This document shows, in pieces, positions 40,201-48,994 of a DNA stretch of 64,000 bases. The DNA is from Phytomonospora endophytica. GTDB lineage: Bacteria > Actinomycetota > Actinomycetes > Mycobacteriales > Micromonosporaceae. Each line of letters opens with the position of its first letter. The stretch's first letter is position 1. The DNA is taken from positions 150,414-214,413 of the forward strand of contig NZ_JACHGT010000011.1 in NCBI RefSeq assembly GCF_014202425.1. Direction: 5' to 3'. The notes beneath the pieces were generated by a model. It saw only the letters and a program-made list of their open reading frames with translations, did not search any database and was not told where the DNA came from. The position numbers and the translations under genes were made by a program.

Positions 40201-41120
40201 AGCGTCGCGAACTCGGCGCGGTCGTCCTCGGCGGAGCCCGTTCCGTGCGCCTCCAGGTAACCCAGATCCTCGGCGGTGACCCCGGAGGCGTCGAGCGCGC
40301 GCCGGACGGAGGTCGCCGCGCCGAGAATGACCGCGTGGATCCGGTCGCCGTCGGCGAGGGCCTCGTCGAGGCGTTTGAGCACGACGGCGGCGACGCCGTT
40401 GCCGACGACGGTGCCGTCCGAGGCGGCGTCGAAGGCCCGGCACGCACCGGTCGGGGACAGGCCGTATCCCTTGTCCGGCAGGTATCCCAGCACCTGCGGG
40501 ACGTGCACGGCGCTGGCCCCGGCGATGGCGAGGTCGACCTCGCCGTTGAGCAGGGCGCCCACCGCAAGCCGCACCGCCGTCAGCCCGGTGGAGGCACCGG
40601 TCTGGACACCGACGGCCGGGCCCGACAGGCCGAGCAGTGCCGCGGTCCGCGCGGCGAGGAAGCCGGAGGCGTTGTCGGCGGCCAGTTCCAGGCTCGACGC
40701 GCGGTCGGCGACGGCCTCCTCGGCGACCTCGCCGAGTTGGTGCCGCAGATAGCCGTGCAGCGGATAGACGTCGTACCCGGCTCCGGCATAGACGCCCGTG
40801 CGGGCCGGTCCGCCGCCGGCGTGACCGGCGTCTTCGAGGGCGTGGTGGGCGACCTCGTAGAAGATGCGGTGCTGCGGATCGGTGCGCGCGGCCCGATCGG
40901 CGGTGAGGCCGAAGAAGGAGGCGTCGAAGGTGGATATGTCACCGAGACCGGCGGCCGCCGCGCGCAGGTCGGGCGACAGCCCGGCACCCCGCAGTTCGGC
41001 CTCGGTGAAGCGGTGCACGTCGACCGTTCCGGCCAGCGCGCGCCGCCAGAACTCCTCGACGGAATCGGCTCCCGGCATGCGGGCGGACATGCCGATCACG
41101 GCGATGCGGTGGTCGTTCAT
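31230..41120 (-). CDS. PKS/NRPS-type megaprotein with degenerate active sites
   Basis: This 3,296-aa protein starts at ATG 41120 after GTGGAGGAC. Domains by residue: ketosynthase about 3-410, acyltransferase about 450-760, luciferase-like flavin monooxygenase of the natural-product type (TIGR04020-like) about 964-1295, an 825-residue Pro/Ala/Glu-rich disordered linker, a condensation-domain C-terminal fragment without HHxxxDG (about 2122-2330), an adenylation domain (about 2350-2825) and a full condensation domain (about 2868-3296). Active sites are lost: KS reads QTGASTG where TACSS is expected (Ala176), AT reads GHGAGE (Gly603, expected Ser), the A3 loop is DPRRRGPG (near 2499) instead of a TSGTTGxPKG type, and the A10 lysine is Thr. 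I see no ACP, PCP or thioesterase. The last C domain keeps HHVLIDD (His3007). The frame is unbroken, so it is not a simple pseudogene. Product, if any, unknown. Confidence 0.85.
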   Translation of the reverse strand: MNDHRIAVIGMSARMPGADSVEEFWRRALAGTVDVHRFTEAELRGAGLSPDLRAAAAGLGDISTFDASFFGLTADRAARTDPQHRIFYEVAHHALEDAGHAGGGPARTGVYAGAGYDVYPLHGYLRHQLGEVAEEAVADRASSLELAADNASGFLAARTAALLGLSGPAVGVQTGASTGLTAVRLAVGALLNGEVDLAIAGASAVHVPQVLGYLPDKGYGLSPTGACRAFDAASDGTVVGNGVAAVVLKRLDEALADGDRIHAVILGAATSVRRALDASGVTAEDLGYLEAHGTGSAEDDRAEFATLSAALREDTDASGFCALGSAKPAIGHLDAAAGLAGFVRAVCAVRSGVIPPLANHTAPDPALSLADSPFRIPAEAADWPDVVGPRVAGVNAVGPGGSDVHVIVAQPPDLRHGTAFGTTAPHVPGLLPISAEHPEALRDLAGAYASRLRQSPVPRLADVVATAALGRRRSRHRLVAYGDNPAELADSLDAYLSGTRSEHYSAYQASDSVRPLFAYSGLAEPGPRATKALYDRCAHFSDILDEASARHQKLTGVPLTPALLGETETTPTIALSAQFAAQAGMTVLWRHLSVRPTLVLGHGAGELAALHAVGAMTLADGIRLTAGFAELVERETPPGGMVAILADKATVDTVMAACPGITLAVVNGPENHVLAGSAGVVDKACRLAKALDLRWQRLPVQRAYHSAQLDGIRASLRALAATVEWRPATVPFVSGLDGTVHPAGWLPDADHVVEQALSPVRFDRVLDHVGEVADAILLEIGPQPALTRLARNAIPGLPTIPSGREDAEVDPFHRAIGELHCAGVAIDWAALVNETDGRRVDLPLYPFRRERHWAGTAAPAPIPTVPIAPSTGDSFMPGTPVGPASPSREAAVIGPTSPPAEAVVGELSPAAAPGSPALTGSGGGHRALAEAIHLAAEAAASAARAAEHLAVQIPQGRAGAHRKTSVPEFGLCFLGHHADGVTRGYGFLRAAAEFADANDFAAIWLPGRQSAPEAGPFPSTVVLAAALAADTTTLRLHATDVVLPAQDTVRLAEEWSMVDSLSGGRVALTLGADGPPADFTPETYPTRHDALDSRVEELRSFWQGAPLRRRVGDGSEVDIHLHPSPVQEKAPLHLSASTEADFARAARLNLPVVTNLIAQDLDTLRANLAVYRDECPDPHVTVLLHTHIAAELGTARREAYAPLARHMRSTPSLFDQLMESLDPPPEGGPERAFQRVYDHFCDTRALIGSVESVRGLVDELVASGVDEIAAIVDFGVDADRVRAGLGLLAEVRAGYVGGGAGSASTVGGSGRTDGSGRADGAGRAGRSGRQVVDAHGVATPEGGEVRTGRRRRADEDAAALEPRRGGPAIEAASSERTPEADDTGSVTPARHEVAERPGRAESRGSVPDAVEGSWVSGRRGVGELPAESRRSVAPAGPGGRGTALAGEAAPTAGPSRSAGPVGPIALGPGDAAGSGTAAGSAGTVDSGGPFASGGPAASEAPAKPFAPETPGNAVFSRRPGVGRPRPDMAEDADSAHVTTANTGSPWTRPALPGGPPSDNKSTLSGAPEPAARALPVDNPPVVDNSEGSDASAASPIADAQDGPTGRAANFGPADAQADPSARAARPAATEWASVPVHGNDFGPRRNDTHPVADSADRAVPHPTDHATPAPAPAPAPAPAPAPAMLPKRPSADPAAESAIAAAVFEAPAEAPSLMRPMSVGDGRASTSRRREFGAAEPVEAEHERATDAPAAVAPQNVDAAVEPAEPSTAQAPTPRRPELPSAYGQRTTPDRPQQHQAPDGDEAAPPVEARRPEPAGFAPPHTGGTTQPEPASFETAPATPPVETRRPEPAGFEAPRAVVDAQAEPAPVTPPVETHRPEPAGFAPPHTGGTTQPEPASFETAPATPPVETRRPEPAGFAPPVETPSPASAGFEPPRTPVNAQPEPAPFEPPPPTPARHPHVIPAEHAAFAPPAAAEPQPSAPGSRPDSPTRPPGRAPEPTSGGFGPAYDADPSADTADPGHDQPRLVAAQPEAVPARPQQVAEAPVPARPETAPAPSHHAVEAPAQPEAARPHHGAETTPQPPRPPVPQQRRPEPDPTPDPDADPTTAPIPLPAPGGAAAPDPAAPDPAYWARVLAPPLPVVAMPADRLRTAAQHGTRAAEDTLLVPKLAAALRAIGADATQPQSSTDTPNRDAIVPLIAGVVATVRRFSGQDDLIVGVPGGLPLRVDLSGDPAFGEVLARVAAGLRDLARHAGSAPESTSFQIAVGFSAPSVEIAWEFVDQGDGIVCRVGHAAEVFDAQSARRFGRYLRDILTAATEDPAQRLSQLDDLSDDDMGALDHWHRGPQVDPVGVTVDELFAGFAARTPQAVAAACGRDSLSYSTLDALANQLAHQLRSLGVRPSDVVGVLMPQDLRLVVTLVAVVKAGAAYLPLDPASGPEGVARILADSRARLTVVEQGLATMLPADAARLHPSPAELDTFPSTTPERVTTPDSPCYVLYDPRRRGPGVVVAHRSLTNLSGWFRRRFRVGAEDRVAAVAGPGTDASVLEIWPALTSGASIVMGGEDVPRDGTTLAEWFGFAKTTIAVLPTGPGETMLALPAQAQPQSLRALIVGGDPLYRRPPAELPYEVVNAYGPTEATVMVTSHPVTPGGTGGVPIGTPIDNTRLYVLDGAGRPLPVGVPGELYIAGDCLASGYLNAASLTAQHFPVDGAGQRYYRTGDLARWNNDGVLEYYGRVTDQVPLGGHKVDPAAVAGVLRARPGIADAAVLALRGPDGAPYLAAFLALEAGAETPAGLDRLFPAYVAPRTWTVLDELPRDASGTHDFTALLAHAPALSTGDAESPRIEGEESPQDPANPPAVEPEPVDKPVDDVLAGPLNNVQKGMTGFFRQFGTALNIPVQVDLSGPLDPAALKDAFTALNTRHHSLRSRFTEHEGEWLQEVLTDTAIPESRLKMLDLTALAEDQRPARADAHAEEARAEDFDLGEGHAWRGVLIRLSEQDWRLILVFHHVLIDDWSRALFVTELAELYNAAVEERPARLPAATQAITHALGEAEPDLARRLTYWTDRLDGVPLDLVLPYDRPGRRDRRRAVQELILPATVVDAAAELGERQDTGPFAVYAAALGVFLSRLAGTENLFLRTHCTLREEPGDETVLASLSLSGALELDLTGDLDFAGLVARTGDDHADGSAHHVTFPRLLEALAEKEGGEPVGDVVQFLFPGSTVSALHFNGVEASFTAEPVHMVPGTIFMCVPAAGGWRLALQYSPGELDEATAVGWLDTWATVLEQLCADPDTPIADL
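35371..35697 (-). repeat. 132-bp direct repeats in the megaprotein linker
   Basis: Copies at about 35371-35502 and 35566-35697 are offset by 195 bp (65 codons) and differ at only a few bases. They encode Pro/Glu/Thr-rich units with the recurring [13 protein letters not shown]. Shorter divergent copies of the same unit continue on both sides. Confidence 0.8.
36073..36120 (-). repeat. hexanucleotide tandem repeat encoding an Ala-Pro run
   Basis: About eight head-to-tail GCGGGT units (plus strand) encode an (Ala-Pro)n stretch in the disordered linker. Such a tract can change length in frame by slippage. Confidence 0.85.
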
Positions 41121-41299
41121 TGGCGTCCTCCACTGCACTCGCCCGCGGTCCGCGCCGAGCCGGGTCCGGCGCGCCCCGTCTGTGCCGAACAGGCGGCGAG
41201 TCTAACAACAGGCCTCGAAAGGGGTCGATGTCCGGGCTACGGACCGACCGTACCTGTGCTTTCCTGGACGGCGACCGCGAATCCGCCGAAGGAGACACC

Positions 41300-41668
41300 A
41301 TGGCACTCGCCGTACAGAACATCGCCTTCGACTGCGACGACGCCTTCACCGTCGCCACGTTCTGGAGTGAGGTCCTCGGCCTGCCCCTCGACGACGAGGA
41401 CAATCCGGGCGATCCGGTCGCCTCGATCCGGCGGCCCGGCGGGCCGACGTTCTATTACGAGCACGTCCCGGAACCCAAGACGGTCAAGAATCGCGTGCAC
41501 GTCTGCCTGCAGGCCGGCACCGACCGCGACGCCGAGTGCGAGCGCGTCCTCGGGCTCGGCGCGACCGTCGTCGGCGACCACCGGCGCGAGGACGGCGGCG
41601 GGTGGGTCGTGTTCGCCGATCCGGAGGGCAACGAGTTCTGCGTACTGGGGCGGCGAAGCGGCACCTGA
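41300..41668 (+). CDS. VOC/glyoxalase-like protein
   Basis: This 122-aa protein has the two-module VOC fold of the Glyoxalase_6 type: AVQNIAFDCDDAFTVATFWS at the start, RVHVCLQAG in the middle and GWVVFADPEGNEFCVL at the end. The ATG at 41300 has an AAGGAGA ribosome site. It diverges from the megaprotein gene with 179 bases between starts, in which I see no clear promoter boxes. Reaction unknown. Confidence 0.88.
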   Translation: MALAVQNIAFDCDDAFTVATFWSEVLGLPLDDEDNPGDPVASIRRPGGPTFYYEHVPEPKTVKNRVHVCLQAGTDRDAECERVLGLGATVVGDHRREDGGGWVVFADPEGNEFCVLGRRSGT

Positions 41669-41686
41669 CCGCACCCGGGCACGAAT

Positions 41687-41714
41687 AAGGCCGGACCCGT
41701 ATGGGTCCGGCCTT
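41687..41714. terminator. bidirectional terminator
   Basis: A perfect 12-bp stem AAGGCCGGACCC / GGGTCCGGCCTT with a GTAT loop lies between the convergent VOC gene and the membrane protein gene. Confidence 0.88.
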
Positions 41715-41729
41715 TCGGTATCGACAAGG

Positions 41730-42380
41730 TCAGGCCTTGCGGGCCTTCCGCCACATCGCCACCGCCACGGCGATCCCGCCGAGGCCGAAGATCACGCCGT
41801 GGACCATGCGGCCCGCCGGGGGAGTGAAGAACTGGGGCAGCAGGGCGGCCATGCCGACCGCCAGGGGCCATCCGGTCCAGCTCGCGACCGCGTCGGACTT
41901 CACGATCGCGACGGCCGCGAGGATCCCGGAGACGCCGAGGAGCAGCAGGCCGGCGGCGAAGACCGTGATGGCCGCGGGGTGGAAGCGGAATCCGTCGACG
42001 AGCTCCAGCATGGTGATGTCATCGGTCGCGACGCCCCGGACGGCCATCTCGTGCACGCCGAAGATCTCGGCGCCGTAGTACAGGATCGTCATGCCCGCCC
42101 CGATCCATGCCGTGACGACCGCGGCGGTCGCGACCTTCGTGTGCCCGACGAGGGGGCGCAGCGCGTAGAAGCCGAAGGGGATCAGCAGGTAGGCCAGGGA
42201 CGCGAAGAGGTGGGCGGCGATCCACTGGTTCGAGGCCATCGCCTTGAGCCCGTCCATCGTCGTCTCGTCGGCGTAGGGGCGGAACAGCTGGTAACCGGCG
42301 AAGAGGACTCCGGCGGCGGCGAGGGCGGCGGCGCCGAGGCGCGTCGTGGCGGGGCTGGGGGCGGAAGAGACGGTGGACAT
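41730..42380 (-). CDS. six-helix integral membrane protein, DUF4386-like
   Basis: This 216-aa protein has six predicted transmembrane helices. The first follows SPATTRLGAAALAAAGVLFA and the last ends in MWRKARKA. It lacks recognisable catalytic residues. The overall pattern resembles DUF4386-type membrane proteins, a weak call. It stands behind a promoter flanked by twin palindromes (42406-42470), so its expression is probably tightly repressed by an unlinked regulator. Confidence 0.65.
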   Translation of the reverse strand: MSTVSSAPSPATTRLGAAALAAAGVLFAGYQLFRPYADETTMDGLKAMASNQWIAAHLFASLAYLLIPFGFYALRPLVGHTKVATAAVVTAWIGAGMTILYYGAEIFGVHEMAVRGVATDDITMLELVDGFRFHPAAITVFAAGLLLLGVSGILAAVAIVKSDAVASWTGWPLAVGMAALLPQFFTPPAGRMVHGVIFGLGGIAVAVAMWRKARKA

Positions 42381-42405
42381 CAGGGGCTCCTTCGAGGGGA
42401 AGTGT

Positions 42406-42470
42406 GAGCAGTGCTCTCAACTGAGGAGAAGTAAACACGGAACAGGTGCTCTCTGTCAAGAGCACTGCTC
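42406..42470 (-). promoter_or_regulatory. strong promoter flanked by two palindromic operators
   Basis: On the minus strand TTGACA (plus 42454-42459), 18 bases and TTTACT (plus 42430-42435) form the best promoter in the window. The 11-bp palindrome GAGCAGTGCTC lies at 42406-42416 downstream and its partner GAGCACTGCTC at 42460-42470 upstream. A further half site GTGCTCTC lies between. This looks like a two-site repressor control. No regulator gene is adjacent. Confidence 0.7.
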
Positions 42471-42474
42471 TCCC

Positions 42475-43651
42475 TTATTCGTGCCACCTCGTATCAGCCC
42501 AGGTAGGACCGCATTTTCTGGTGTTCGTCGGGAGTCCGTAGCCCTGGACGAGCATGCGGAAGTTCCCGAAACTCGACTCCCCGATGAGCCACGCCTTCGG
42601 TGACGACGCCAGGACGTCGACCAGCGCGCGCTGCCGGTCGCCCAGCCCGCCGACGGCGGTCCCGGCCGGCACCGGGCCCTCAGGGAAGGCCATCGGCGAG
42701 CGCCACGTCGGCGCCGTTGAGCGCCTGGATCCCCGAGGATTTGCCCAGCGCCGTCAGCAGGAGGCCGAAGGCGTCCGGGCCGGCCGACTGCTCCAGGGCC
42801 AGGGACGCGTAGCCGCGCAGATCCCCGTCCAGGTAAGGCATCCGCTCGTCCTCGGCCTGGTCACCGGTGGCCCACCGGGTCAGCTCGGCGACCACCTCCG
42901 GCCCCGCCTCCAGACCGCGCGTACGGGCCAGGGCGACGGCCGCGGCCCAGCGCACGAGGCCGCGGTCGTCGATCAGGACCGCCTCCGGCACCGGGCCGGA
43001 CAGCAGCCCGAGCGCGACGATCGCCGTGGCGGCCACGCCCGCATCCGGGTCGGCGGCCGCGGTGAGCAGGGCGTCGACGTGCGCGCGGCCCTCGACGGGG
43101 AACCAGCCGAGGGTGTAGGCGGCGACGACGCACGTCCGCGGATCGTCCACGTCGAGCAGGGCCGCGACGACCGGAAGGCCCGCCGCGACGGCGTCGTAGA
43201 CGCGGACGGTCAGGTGCGCCCGGACGCGGTTCGCCTCGGCCTCGGGGAGGCCGCGAACGAAGTCGTCGATGTCCTCATCGCCTTTGCGGGCGAGGATCTC
43301 GGCGCCACCGGCGCCACCGGCGCCACCGGCGGCCCGCGCCCGCTGAGCGGCGGCGTCGACACCGCCGGGCAGATGCGCCTCGTCTTAACCGATCGAGACG
43401 TGGGCGAGCAGCCCGCACAGGTGATCGCGGCCGGGACTGTCCTCGTCGGCGAGGACTTCGAGCAGGAACGGCACGGCCGGTCCGGTCGCCTCGTAGGTCG
43501 TTCCCTGGTGGTAGATGTTGCCGTACAGGGCGTGCAGCGCTTCCTCGTTCGCGGGCGTGCGCAGCCTGCGGATGAGGTCCGGGACGTCGGCGGCGTCGCC
43601 GTAGGCGTGGCTGAGGGAGGACCACGCGACGGTGTCGAGGGTGTCGAGCAT
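42475..43651 (-). pseudogene. HEAT-repeat protein gene broken by a stop codon and a frameshift
   Basis: The frame from ATG 43651 reads as a HEAT-repeat protein (LIRRLRTPANEEALHALYGN, then VPFLLEVLADED). It stops at an in-frame TAA (43385-43387) after HVSIG, then continues in the same frame without another stop through ARKGDEDIDDFVRGLPEAEA and CVVAAYTLGWFPVEG to TGA at 42680. From about 42690 the protein continues in another frame (GLGDRQRALVDVLAS, then FGNFRMLVQGYGLP) to 42475. The last segment fits the C terminus of this family. Two independent lesions argue for a decayed gene. A triple 9-bp repeat (43303-43329) lies after the stop. Resequencing could still overturn this. Confidence 0.72.
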
Positions 43652-43716
43652 GGGGGGATCGTGGCAGAGGGGTGGGACGGCGGCCGCGTGAGCCGCGACC
43701 GCCGTCCCGTGGGACA

Positions 43717-45834
43717 TCAGCCCGTACGCGACAGCTCCCGCACCGGCGTTGCCGGTGCGCGGTCGCCGCGCGCGAGCCGCCCCGGCCACCACGTCGCGCG
43801 CCCGACGTCCAGCGACAGCGCGGGAACCAGCAGCGAGCGCACGACGAGCGTGTCGAGCAGGACGCCGACGGCGACCACGACGCCGATCTGGAGCATGAAC
43901 ACCACCGGCATGACCGCCAGGACGCAGAAGGTCGCCGCCAGCACGATTCCCGCGCTGGTGATCACGCCGCCGGTCGTGGTCAGCGCCCGCAGCATGCCGT
44001 CACGGTGGCCGTGGACGGCGGCCTCCTCCCTGGCCCGGCTCATCAGGAAGATCGTGTAGTCCACGCCGAGGGCCACCAGGAACAGGAAGCCCATGAGCAC
44101 CATCGTGCCGTCGATCTTGTTGTGGCCAAGGGCTTTCAGGAGCAGCCCGGTGCCGCCGAGCGCCGAGCCGAAGGACAGCACGACGCTGGCCAGGAGCAGC
44201 AGCGGTGCGACGACCGCCCGCAGCAGCACCACCAGGACGAGCCCGACGACCAGCAGCACCAGCGGGATCACCAGCGCCAGGTCGTGGTCCATGGTCTCGT
44301 CGATGTCGAGGTTGCTCGCGGTCGTCCCGCCCACCAGCGAATCCGGCGCCACACCGTGCACATTGGACCGAATCCGCAGGACGACGTTCTCGGCGGCCGT
44401 TCCGCCCGGATCGTCGGCGAGCAGCGCCGACAGCCGCACCCACGAACCGTCCGCCGAGGTCTCGGCTTCGAGCATGTCGGCGACGCCGGGGGTGCCTTCG
44501 ACGGCCGCGCTCGCGGCCGTGGCCTGTCCGGCGGGAACGTAGATCTCGACCGGCTGGCTGGCCCCGGCCGGGTAGTGCACGGCGAGGAGCTCCTGTCCCC
44601 GCACCGAATCGGGCTTGGTGGTGAAGACGTCGCCCGAGCCGAGCCCGCCGGACAGGCTCGTCACGCCGATCGTCAGCGCGGCCAGGCCGAGTGCGGTCGT
44701 GATCCACACCGTCCGGGGGCGGCTCCCGACGAAACGCGCGACGCCCGACCACAGTCGGCTCGGTGCGGCACCGCCCTGATGGGCGGGATCGTAGGCGGGC
44801 ACGAGGGGCCAGAACACCCGTCGTCCACAAAGGACCAGCAGGGCGGGCAGCAGTGTCACCATCGCGAGCATCCCGCAGGCGACGCCGATGGCGGCGACCG
44901 GTCCGAGGCTCGCGGTGGAGTTCAGGTCGGCGAAGACGAGCACCAGCATCGCCAGGACGACCGTCCCGGCCGAGGCGAGGATCGCGGGCAGGCTGCGGGG
45001 CAGCGCGACGCGCATCGCGGAGTAGGCGTCGGGGTGCCGTCGCAGTTCCTCGCGGTAGCGGGAGATGAGGAGCAGGGCGTAGTCGGTGCCGACGCCGAAC
45101 ACCAGGACCGTGAGGATCCCGCTGTTCTGCGGGTTGACGACCATCCCGGTGGTCTTCGCCAGGAGGTAGACGATCGCGTTGGACAGCTGGCTCGCCAGGG
45201 CCACCGATCCCAGTGGCAGCAGTAGAAGCAGCGGCGAGCGGTAGGTGATCAGGAGCAGGATCGCGACGACGCCGGCGGTGACCGCCATGAGCGCGCCGTC
45301 GAGGGCGTCGAAGGCGGCGCCGAAGTCGGCCTCACCGGCCACGGGGCCGGTGAGTTTCGCGTCGAGGCCGGCGGGCAGCCCGGCGGCGACGGCCTCCTTG
45401 GCGGCCGCGAGTGTCACGTCGACGGCGTCTTCGGCGATCGCCTCGGGCGGGACGGGGACGACGAGCATGAGCGCTTCGCCGTCGTCGGACGGGATCGGCG
45501 GCGGTACATCGCTTCCGGGCGCGGCCAATGTGGACAGTGCGGTCAGGTCGGACGCGACGGCGGCCGTGTCGGTCTCGGTGATGCCGCCGGGGCGGGCGTA
45601 GACGACGATGAGCGGTTCGCCGCCGTCGTCGGGGAACGCGGTCTCGGCGAGGGCGACGGCCCGGGTCGATTCGGCGTCGCCGGGCAGCCAGGCGGTCTGC
45701 TCGTCGGTGGTGACGGAGTCGAGTCTTCCCCCGAGCGTCACTCCGACGAAGGCCAGCAGAACCCAGGCGGCCAGCGCCGGCCATTTGCCGAGGCGTGTTC
45801 CGGCCGCGGCGGCGGCACGCTGCCAATGGGACAT
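43717..45834 (-). CDS. MMPL/RND-family membrane exporter
   Basis: This 705-aa protein has the MMPL layout: one N-terminal helix, an extracytoplasmic loop, six helices, a second loop and five more helices. Motifs are GVGTDYALLLISRYREEL in the middle and the matching ALGVDYTIFLMSRAREEA near residue 600, both with the Asp-Tyr pair of proton-driven MMPL proteins. Substrates of the family are lipids and toxic small molecules. It lies 136 bases downstream of a response regulator gene on the same strand, which probably controls it. Confidence 0.92.
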   Translation of the reverse strand: MSHWQRAAAAAGTRLGKWPALAAWVLLAFVGVTLGGRLDSVTTDEQTAWLPGDAESTRAVALAETAFPDDGGEPLIVVYARPGGITETDTAAVASDLTALSTLAAPGSDVPPPIPSDDGEALMLVVPVPPEAIAEDAVDVTLAAAKEAVAAGLPAGLDAKLTGPVAGEADFGAAFDALDGALMAVTAGVVAILLLITYRSPLLLLLPLGSVALASQLSNAIVYLLAKTTGMVVNPQNSGILTVLVFGVGTDYALLLISRYREELRRHPDAYSAMRVALPRSLPAILASAGTVVLAMLVLVFADLNSTASLGPVAAIGVACGMLAMVTLLPALLVLCGRRVFWPLVPAYDPAHQGGAAPSRLWSGVARFVGSRPRTVWITTALGLAALTIGVTSLSGGLGSGDVFTTKPDSVRGQELLAVHYPAGASQPVEIYVPAGQATAASAAVEGTPGVADMLEAETSADGSWVRLSALLADDPGGTAAENVVLRIRSNVHGVAPDSLVGGTTASNLDIDETMDHDLALVIPLVLLVVGLVLVVLLRAVVAPLLLLASVVLSFGSALGGTGLLLKALGHNKIDGTMVLMGFLFLVALGVDYTIFLMSRAREEAAVHGHRDGMLRALTTTGGVITSAGIVLAATFCVLAVMPVVFMLQIGVVVAVGVLLDTLVVRSLLVPALSLDVGRATWWPGRLARGDRAPATPVRELSRTG

Positions 45835-45970
45835 GATGGGGCACCTTCCGGTCAGGGAGAACGTCGGTGCCCAGCGTTGTTCCCGGGGATGTCTCCGTCG
45901 TCGGCGTCACGACGGCTTTCGTTCTGCGACAACGCGCCTAGGGGTCGTACGGCGAGGGGTGTAGGGGGCC

Positions 45971-46639
45971 CTACTCGGGGATTTCCACGCCCGACCGGTA
46001 CGCGAACACCACCAGCTGCGCTCGGTCGCGTGCCCCGAGTTTCATCATCGACCGGCCGATGTGGGTGCGAACCGTCGCGGGGCTGACGACGAGGCGTTCG
46101 GCGATCTCGTCGTTGGAGCGCCCGGTCGCGACCCACCCGAGGATCTCGCGTTCCCGCGCGGTCAGCGACGACAACCGTGGATGCGGTTCGACGGCCGGGC
46201 CCGGCGTGCGCGCGCTGAAGTGCCCGATCACCTTGCGCGTCACCGAAGGCGACAGCAGCGACTCGCCGCCCGCCACGACCCGCACGGCCCGCAGGATCTC
46301 GCCGGGATCGGTGTCCTTGGTGACGAACCCGGCCGCACCCGCCGACAACGCCTCGAAGACGTACCGGTCGATGTCGAAGGTCGTCATGATGACCACCCGC
46401 GTCCCCGACAGCACCGGGTCGGCGCAGATCCGCCGCAGCACCTCCAGGCCGTCCATGGTGGGCATCCGGATGTCGAGGAGCGCCACGTCGGGCCGCTCCC
46501 GCGTGACCAGTTCGAGGGCCCCGGGCCCGTCCTCGGCCTCCCCGGCCAGTTCGATGTCGTCCTCGTCGGCGACGAGGACGCGCAGGGCGAGACGGATCAG
46601 GGACTGGTCGTCGGCGACGACGAGGCGGATGGGCGTCAC
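45971..46639 (-). CDS. NarL/LuxR-type response regulator
   Basis: This 222-aa protein has a receiver domain (1-120; phosphorylation site Asp56 in DVALLDIRMPTMDG) and a LuxR helix-turn-helix (about 150-215; LTAREREILGWVATGRSNDE, VVSPATVRTHIGR). The GTG at 46639 overlaps the kinase stop as GTGA. With the kinase upstream and the MMPL exporter downstream it forms a sensor-regulator-exporter unit. Confidence 0.93.
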   Translation of the reverse strand: MTPIRLVVADDQSLIRLALRVLVADEDDIELAGEAEDGPGALELVTRERPDVALLDIRMPTMDGLEVLRRICADPVLSGTRVVIMTTFDIDRYVFEALSAGAAGFVTKDTDPGEILRAVRVVAGGESLLSPSVTRKVIGHFSARTPGPAVEPHPRLSSLTAREREILGWVATGRSNDEIAERLVVSPATVRTHIGRSMMKLGARDRAQLVVFAYRSGVEIPE

Positions 46640-47772
46640 GCCTTCACCTTCTCGTACGGCAGCCGCGCCCGCACCTCGAAACCGGCGAGCCGGCCCCGCC
46701 CGAGTTCCAGTCCGCCGCCGAGGGCGGTCGCCCGTTCGCGCATCCCGGCCAGGCCGTGCCCGCCGGTCTCCGAGCCGTCGTGCCCGCGTCCGTCGTCGGC
46801 GACCGACACCTCCACCAGGCCCGGCGCGTACGTCACCGTCACCTCCGCGCGGTGGGCGCCGGAATGCCGCACGACGTTGGTGAGCGCCTCCTGCGCGATC
46901 CGCAGCCCGGCACCGTCGACGGCGGACGGTATCCGGCCGCGCTCGCCGTCGACGGTCAACGTCACCTTGAGTCCGCCTTCGGACAGCCTGCCGACCAGGT
47001 CGGGGAGGGTCGCCAGCCCTTGCGGCGGCGCCTTGTCCGGCTCTTCGCCCCCGGTCAGCGGGGACAGGGTCGCGCGCAGCTCGTCGAGCGCCTCCCGGCC
47101 GCTGTCGCGGATCGTGCGGAGGCTGTCGACGACCTCCGGCGGTGTCCCGCCGCCCCTGCGCTCGATGACGTGCAGCGCGACCCCGGCGTGCATGCTGATC
47201 ACCGCGAGACTGTGCCCGACGACGTCGTGGACCTCCCGCGACATGCGCAGCCGCTCCTCGGAGACGTAGCGGTGGCGCTCCTCGGCCGAGGCCCGGCCGC
47301 GGGCCTCGCGCGCCATCCGCCAGGCGATCCCGGTGATGAGCGGCAGGATCAGCCAGGTCGCGCTGATCGCGACGTTGACGATCGGCGGGTCGTCCTCGCC
47401 CTGCGGCCGCATCGTCAGCGGCGTGTGCGCGGCGAAGACCAGCGCGGTCACCGGGATGGAGAGCTTCGGCGGCACCTCGCAGCCGACGGTTCCGATGGCG
47501 ACGGCGATGAGCAGGAAGATCGGCCCGTAGGGGAAACCGAGCCAGAGGTAGAGCATCGTCCCGGCGAACACCGTCGCGAGGCAGATCAGCGGGAACTTGC
47601 GGCGGATCGCCAGGACCAGGCCCGACAGGATGATGACGGTGAAGCCCGCGGGGTCGGTGAACAGGATGCCCTGGTTCGCCGACGCCGGGATCTGGGTGAT
47701 CGCGGTGGCGGCGGCGAGACCGGCGGCGACCATGGAGTCCACGAGCAGCGTGCGGTCGAAGAATGCGGGCAT
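46636..47772 (-). CDS. sensor histidine kinase, NarX/DesK type
   Basis: This 378-aa protein has four to five N-terminal transmembrane helices (about 12-155), a HisKA_3 dimerisation segment with the phospho-acceptor His182 in SREVHDVVGHSLAVI, and a C-terminal ATPase domain with VRHSGAHRAEVTV and DDGRGHDGSETGGHGLAGMRER. ATG 47772 gives normal family length; ATG 47808 is possible. No ribosome site is strong at either start. Signal unknown, likely membrane or envelope stress given the MMPL gene. Confidence 0.9.
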   Translation of the reverse strand: MPAFFDRTLLVDSMVAAGLAAATAITQIPASANQGILFTDPAGFTVIILSGLVLAIRRKFPLICLATVFAGTMLYLWLGFPYGPIFLLIAVAIGTVGCEVPPKLSIPVTALVFAAHTPLTMRPQGEDDPPIVNVAISATWLILPLITGIAWRMAREARGRASAEERHRYVSEERLRMSREVHDVVGHSLAVISMHAGVALHVIERRGGGTPPEVVDSLRTIRDSGREALDELRATLSPLTGGEEPDKAPPQGLATLPDLVGRLSEGGLKVTLTVDGERGRIPSAVDGAGLRIAQEALTNVVRHSGAHRAEVTVTYAPGLVEVSVADDGRGHDGSETGGHGLAGMRERATALGGGLELGRGRLAGFEVRARLPYEKVKA

Positions 47773-47834
47773 ATCCCGAGGGTATGGGCGGGATGGGCCG
47801 GTGACCATCGGCGGCTGCGCGTATCCGTCCTACG

Positions 47835-48698
47835 TCAGCCGACGTACAGCGGGATCAGGCTCGCCGCGTTGGTCGCCGCGTGCACGGCGATGATCACCCA
47901 GATGTTGCGGTGGCGGGCCCACAGGACACCGACGAAGAGCCCGAACACGCCCTGGAACGCGAGCACCCCGGCGATGTTGGCGAGCGCGTCGTCGTGCGGG
48001 TGGTGCGTCGGGATGTGCATGGCGGCGAACAGCAGGGCGCCGGCGATGACCCCGGCGGCGGTTCCGAGACGCGATTCCAGGCGCGTCTGGAGCCACTTGC
48101 GGTAGAAGACCTCTTCGAGGACGGAGGCGGTGAGGAAGGTCAGCGTCGCGATGATCGCGGTCTCGACGAGGTCGGGGTAGTCGGCGGGGTCGAGGGCGGG
48201 GCCGCGCCAGGGGGAGAAGTACTCGGCGTAGGCCCACACCGCGACGGCCGGGAGCGGCCACAGCCAGCGGGCGGCGCCGTGCCACTTCTGCTTCGGCGGT
48301 CCGCTCTTGCGGGTGAGGAGCAGCGCGGTCAGGGGCACCACGAGGAGCACGACGAGCTTGAGCAGCGCGTACCAGCCGCCGTTGGGCACTCCGGCGAGGA
48401 CGACGGCGCCCGCGACGACGGGGAAGGCCACGGCCGCGCCGACCATCACCCACGTCTCGCGCGGGGGACGGGCGACGGGGACCGCGAGGCCGGTCGGGCG
48501 GGGCGGGACGAGCAGCGCGACGAGGAGCCCGGCGGCGAGCGGGCCGAGGACCGTCCACAGCGACGTCGACGGCGCGCCGGCGTCGCTGGAGGTCGTGACC
48601 TCGCCGTTGCCGCTGAGCAGCAGGTACACCGGTGCGGCGAGGAAGAGCGCGCCGCCGCCCCAGGTGACGGCACGTGCGGTGATCAGTCGTGAGGTCAT
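47835..48698 (-). CDS. CPBP family intramembrane metalloprotease
   Basis: This 287-aa protein has about eight helices and the CPBP (CAAX protease/bacteriocin-processing) motifs EEVFYRKWLQTRLE, the histidine in FAAMHIPTHHP and the final HAATNAASLIP. These residues bind zinc in the membrane. Role in this organism unknown. ATG 48698. Confidence 0.9.
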   Translation of the reverse strand: MTSRLITARAVTWGGGALFLAAPVYLLLSGNGEVTTSSDAGAPSTSLWTVLGPLAAGLLVALLVPPRPTGLAVPVARPPRETWVMVGAAVAFPVVAGAVVLAGVPNGGWYALLKLVVLLVVPLTALLLTRKSGPPKQKWHGAARWLWPLPAVAVWAYAEYFSPWRGPALDPADYPDLVETAIIATLTFLTASVLEEVFYRKWLQTRLESRLGTAAGVIAGALLFAAMHIPTHHPHDDALANIAGVLAFQGVFGLFVGVLWARHRNIWVIIAVHAATNAASLIPLYVG

Positions 48699-48881
48699 GC
48701 TTGAAGGCTCGCCGCCGCGAGCCCGCGGGACCTCGACCGGGGGGAGGAAACCCGGCTCACCGAAGGCGGGCGGGCGGCCTCGGACCGGGGGAGGAGAGGG
48801 GTGCGACTAACGATGTATCCGTCCGCTGTGGAGTCTTTCTGCGGATCTTGGTCCTAAGGTAGGAAATTTACGCCGAACTCA

Positions 48882-48911
48882 TTGACTCGGGTAGCTTTCC
48901 GCCGACATCAT
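48882..48911 (+). promoter_or_regulatory. putative promoter of the Cys-rich/DUF5666/MauE cassette
   Basis: TTGACT (48882-48887) and CATCAT (48906-48911) are spaced by 18 bases, about 80 bases before the first start codon. The rest of the 296-base gap 48699-48994 holds an AT-richer patch (about 48855-48885) but no gene. Confidence 0.4.
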
Positions 48912-48994
48912 GGTGACCAGCGTCGATGGCCATCACGCCCAGGTCTCCGCCCCTCACGGAGCGGAGAGAAATTCCACCCATGAAGGGAGGATCC

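Noticed and set aside
31230..41120. Calling the KS a standard KSQ loading domain
   Set aside because: KSQ has Gln at the cysteine position. Here the residue is Ala, and the Gln lies three positions earlier (QTGAS), so it is not the KSQ pattern.
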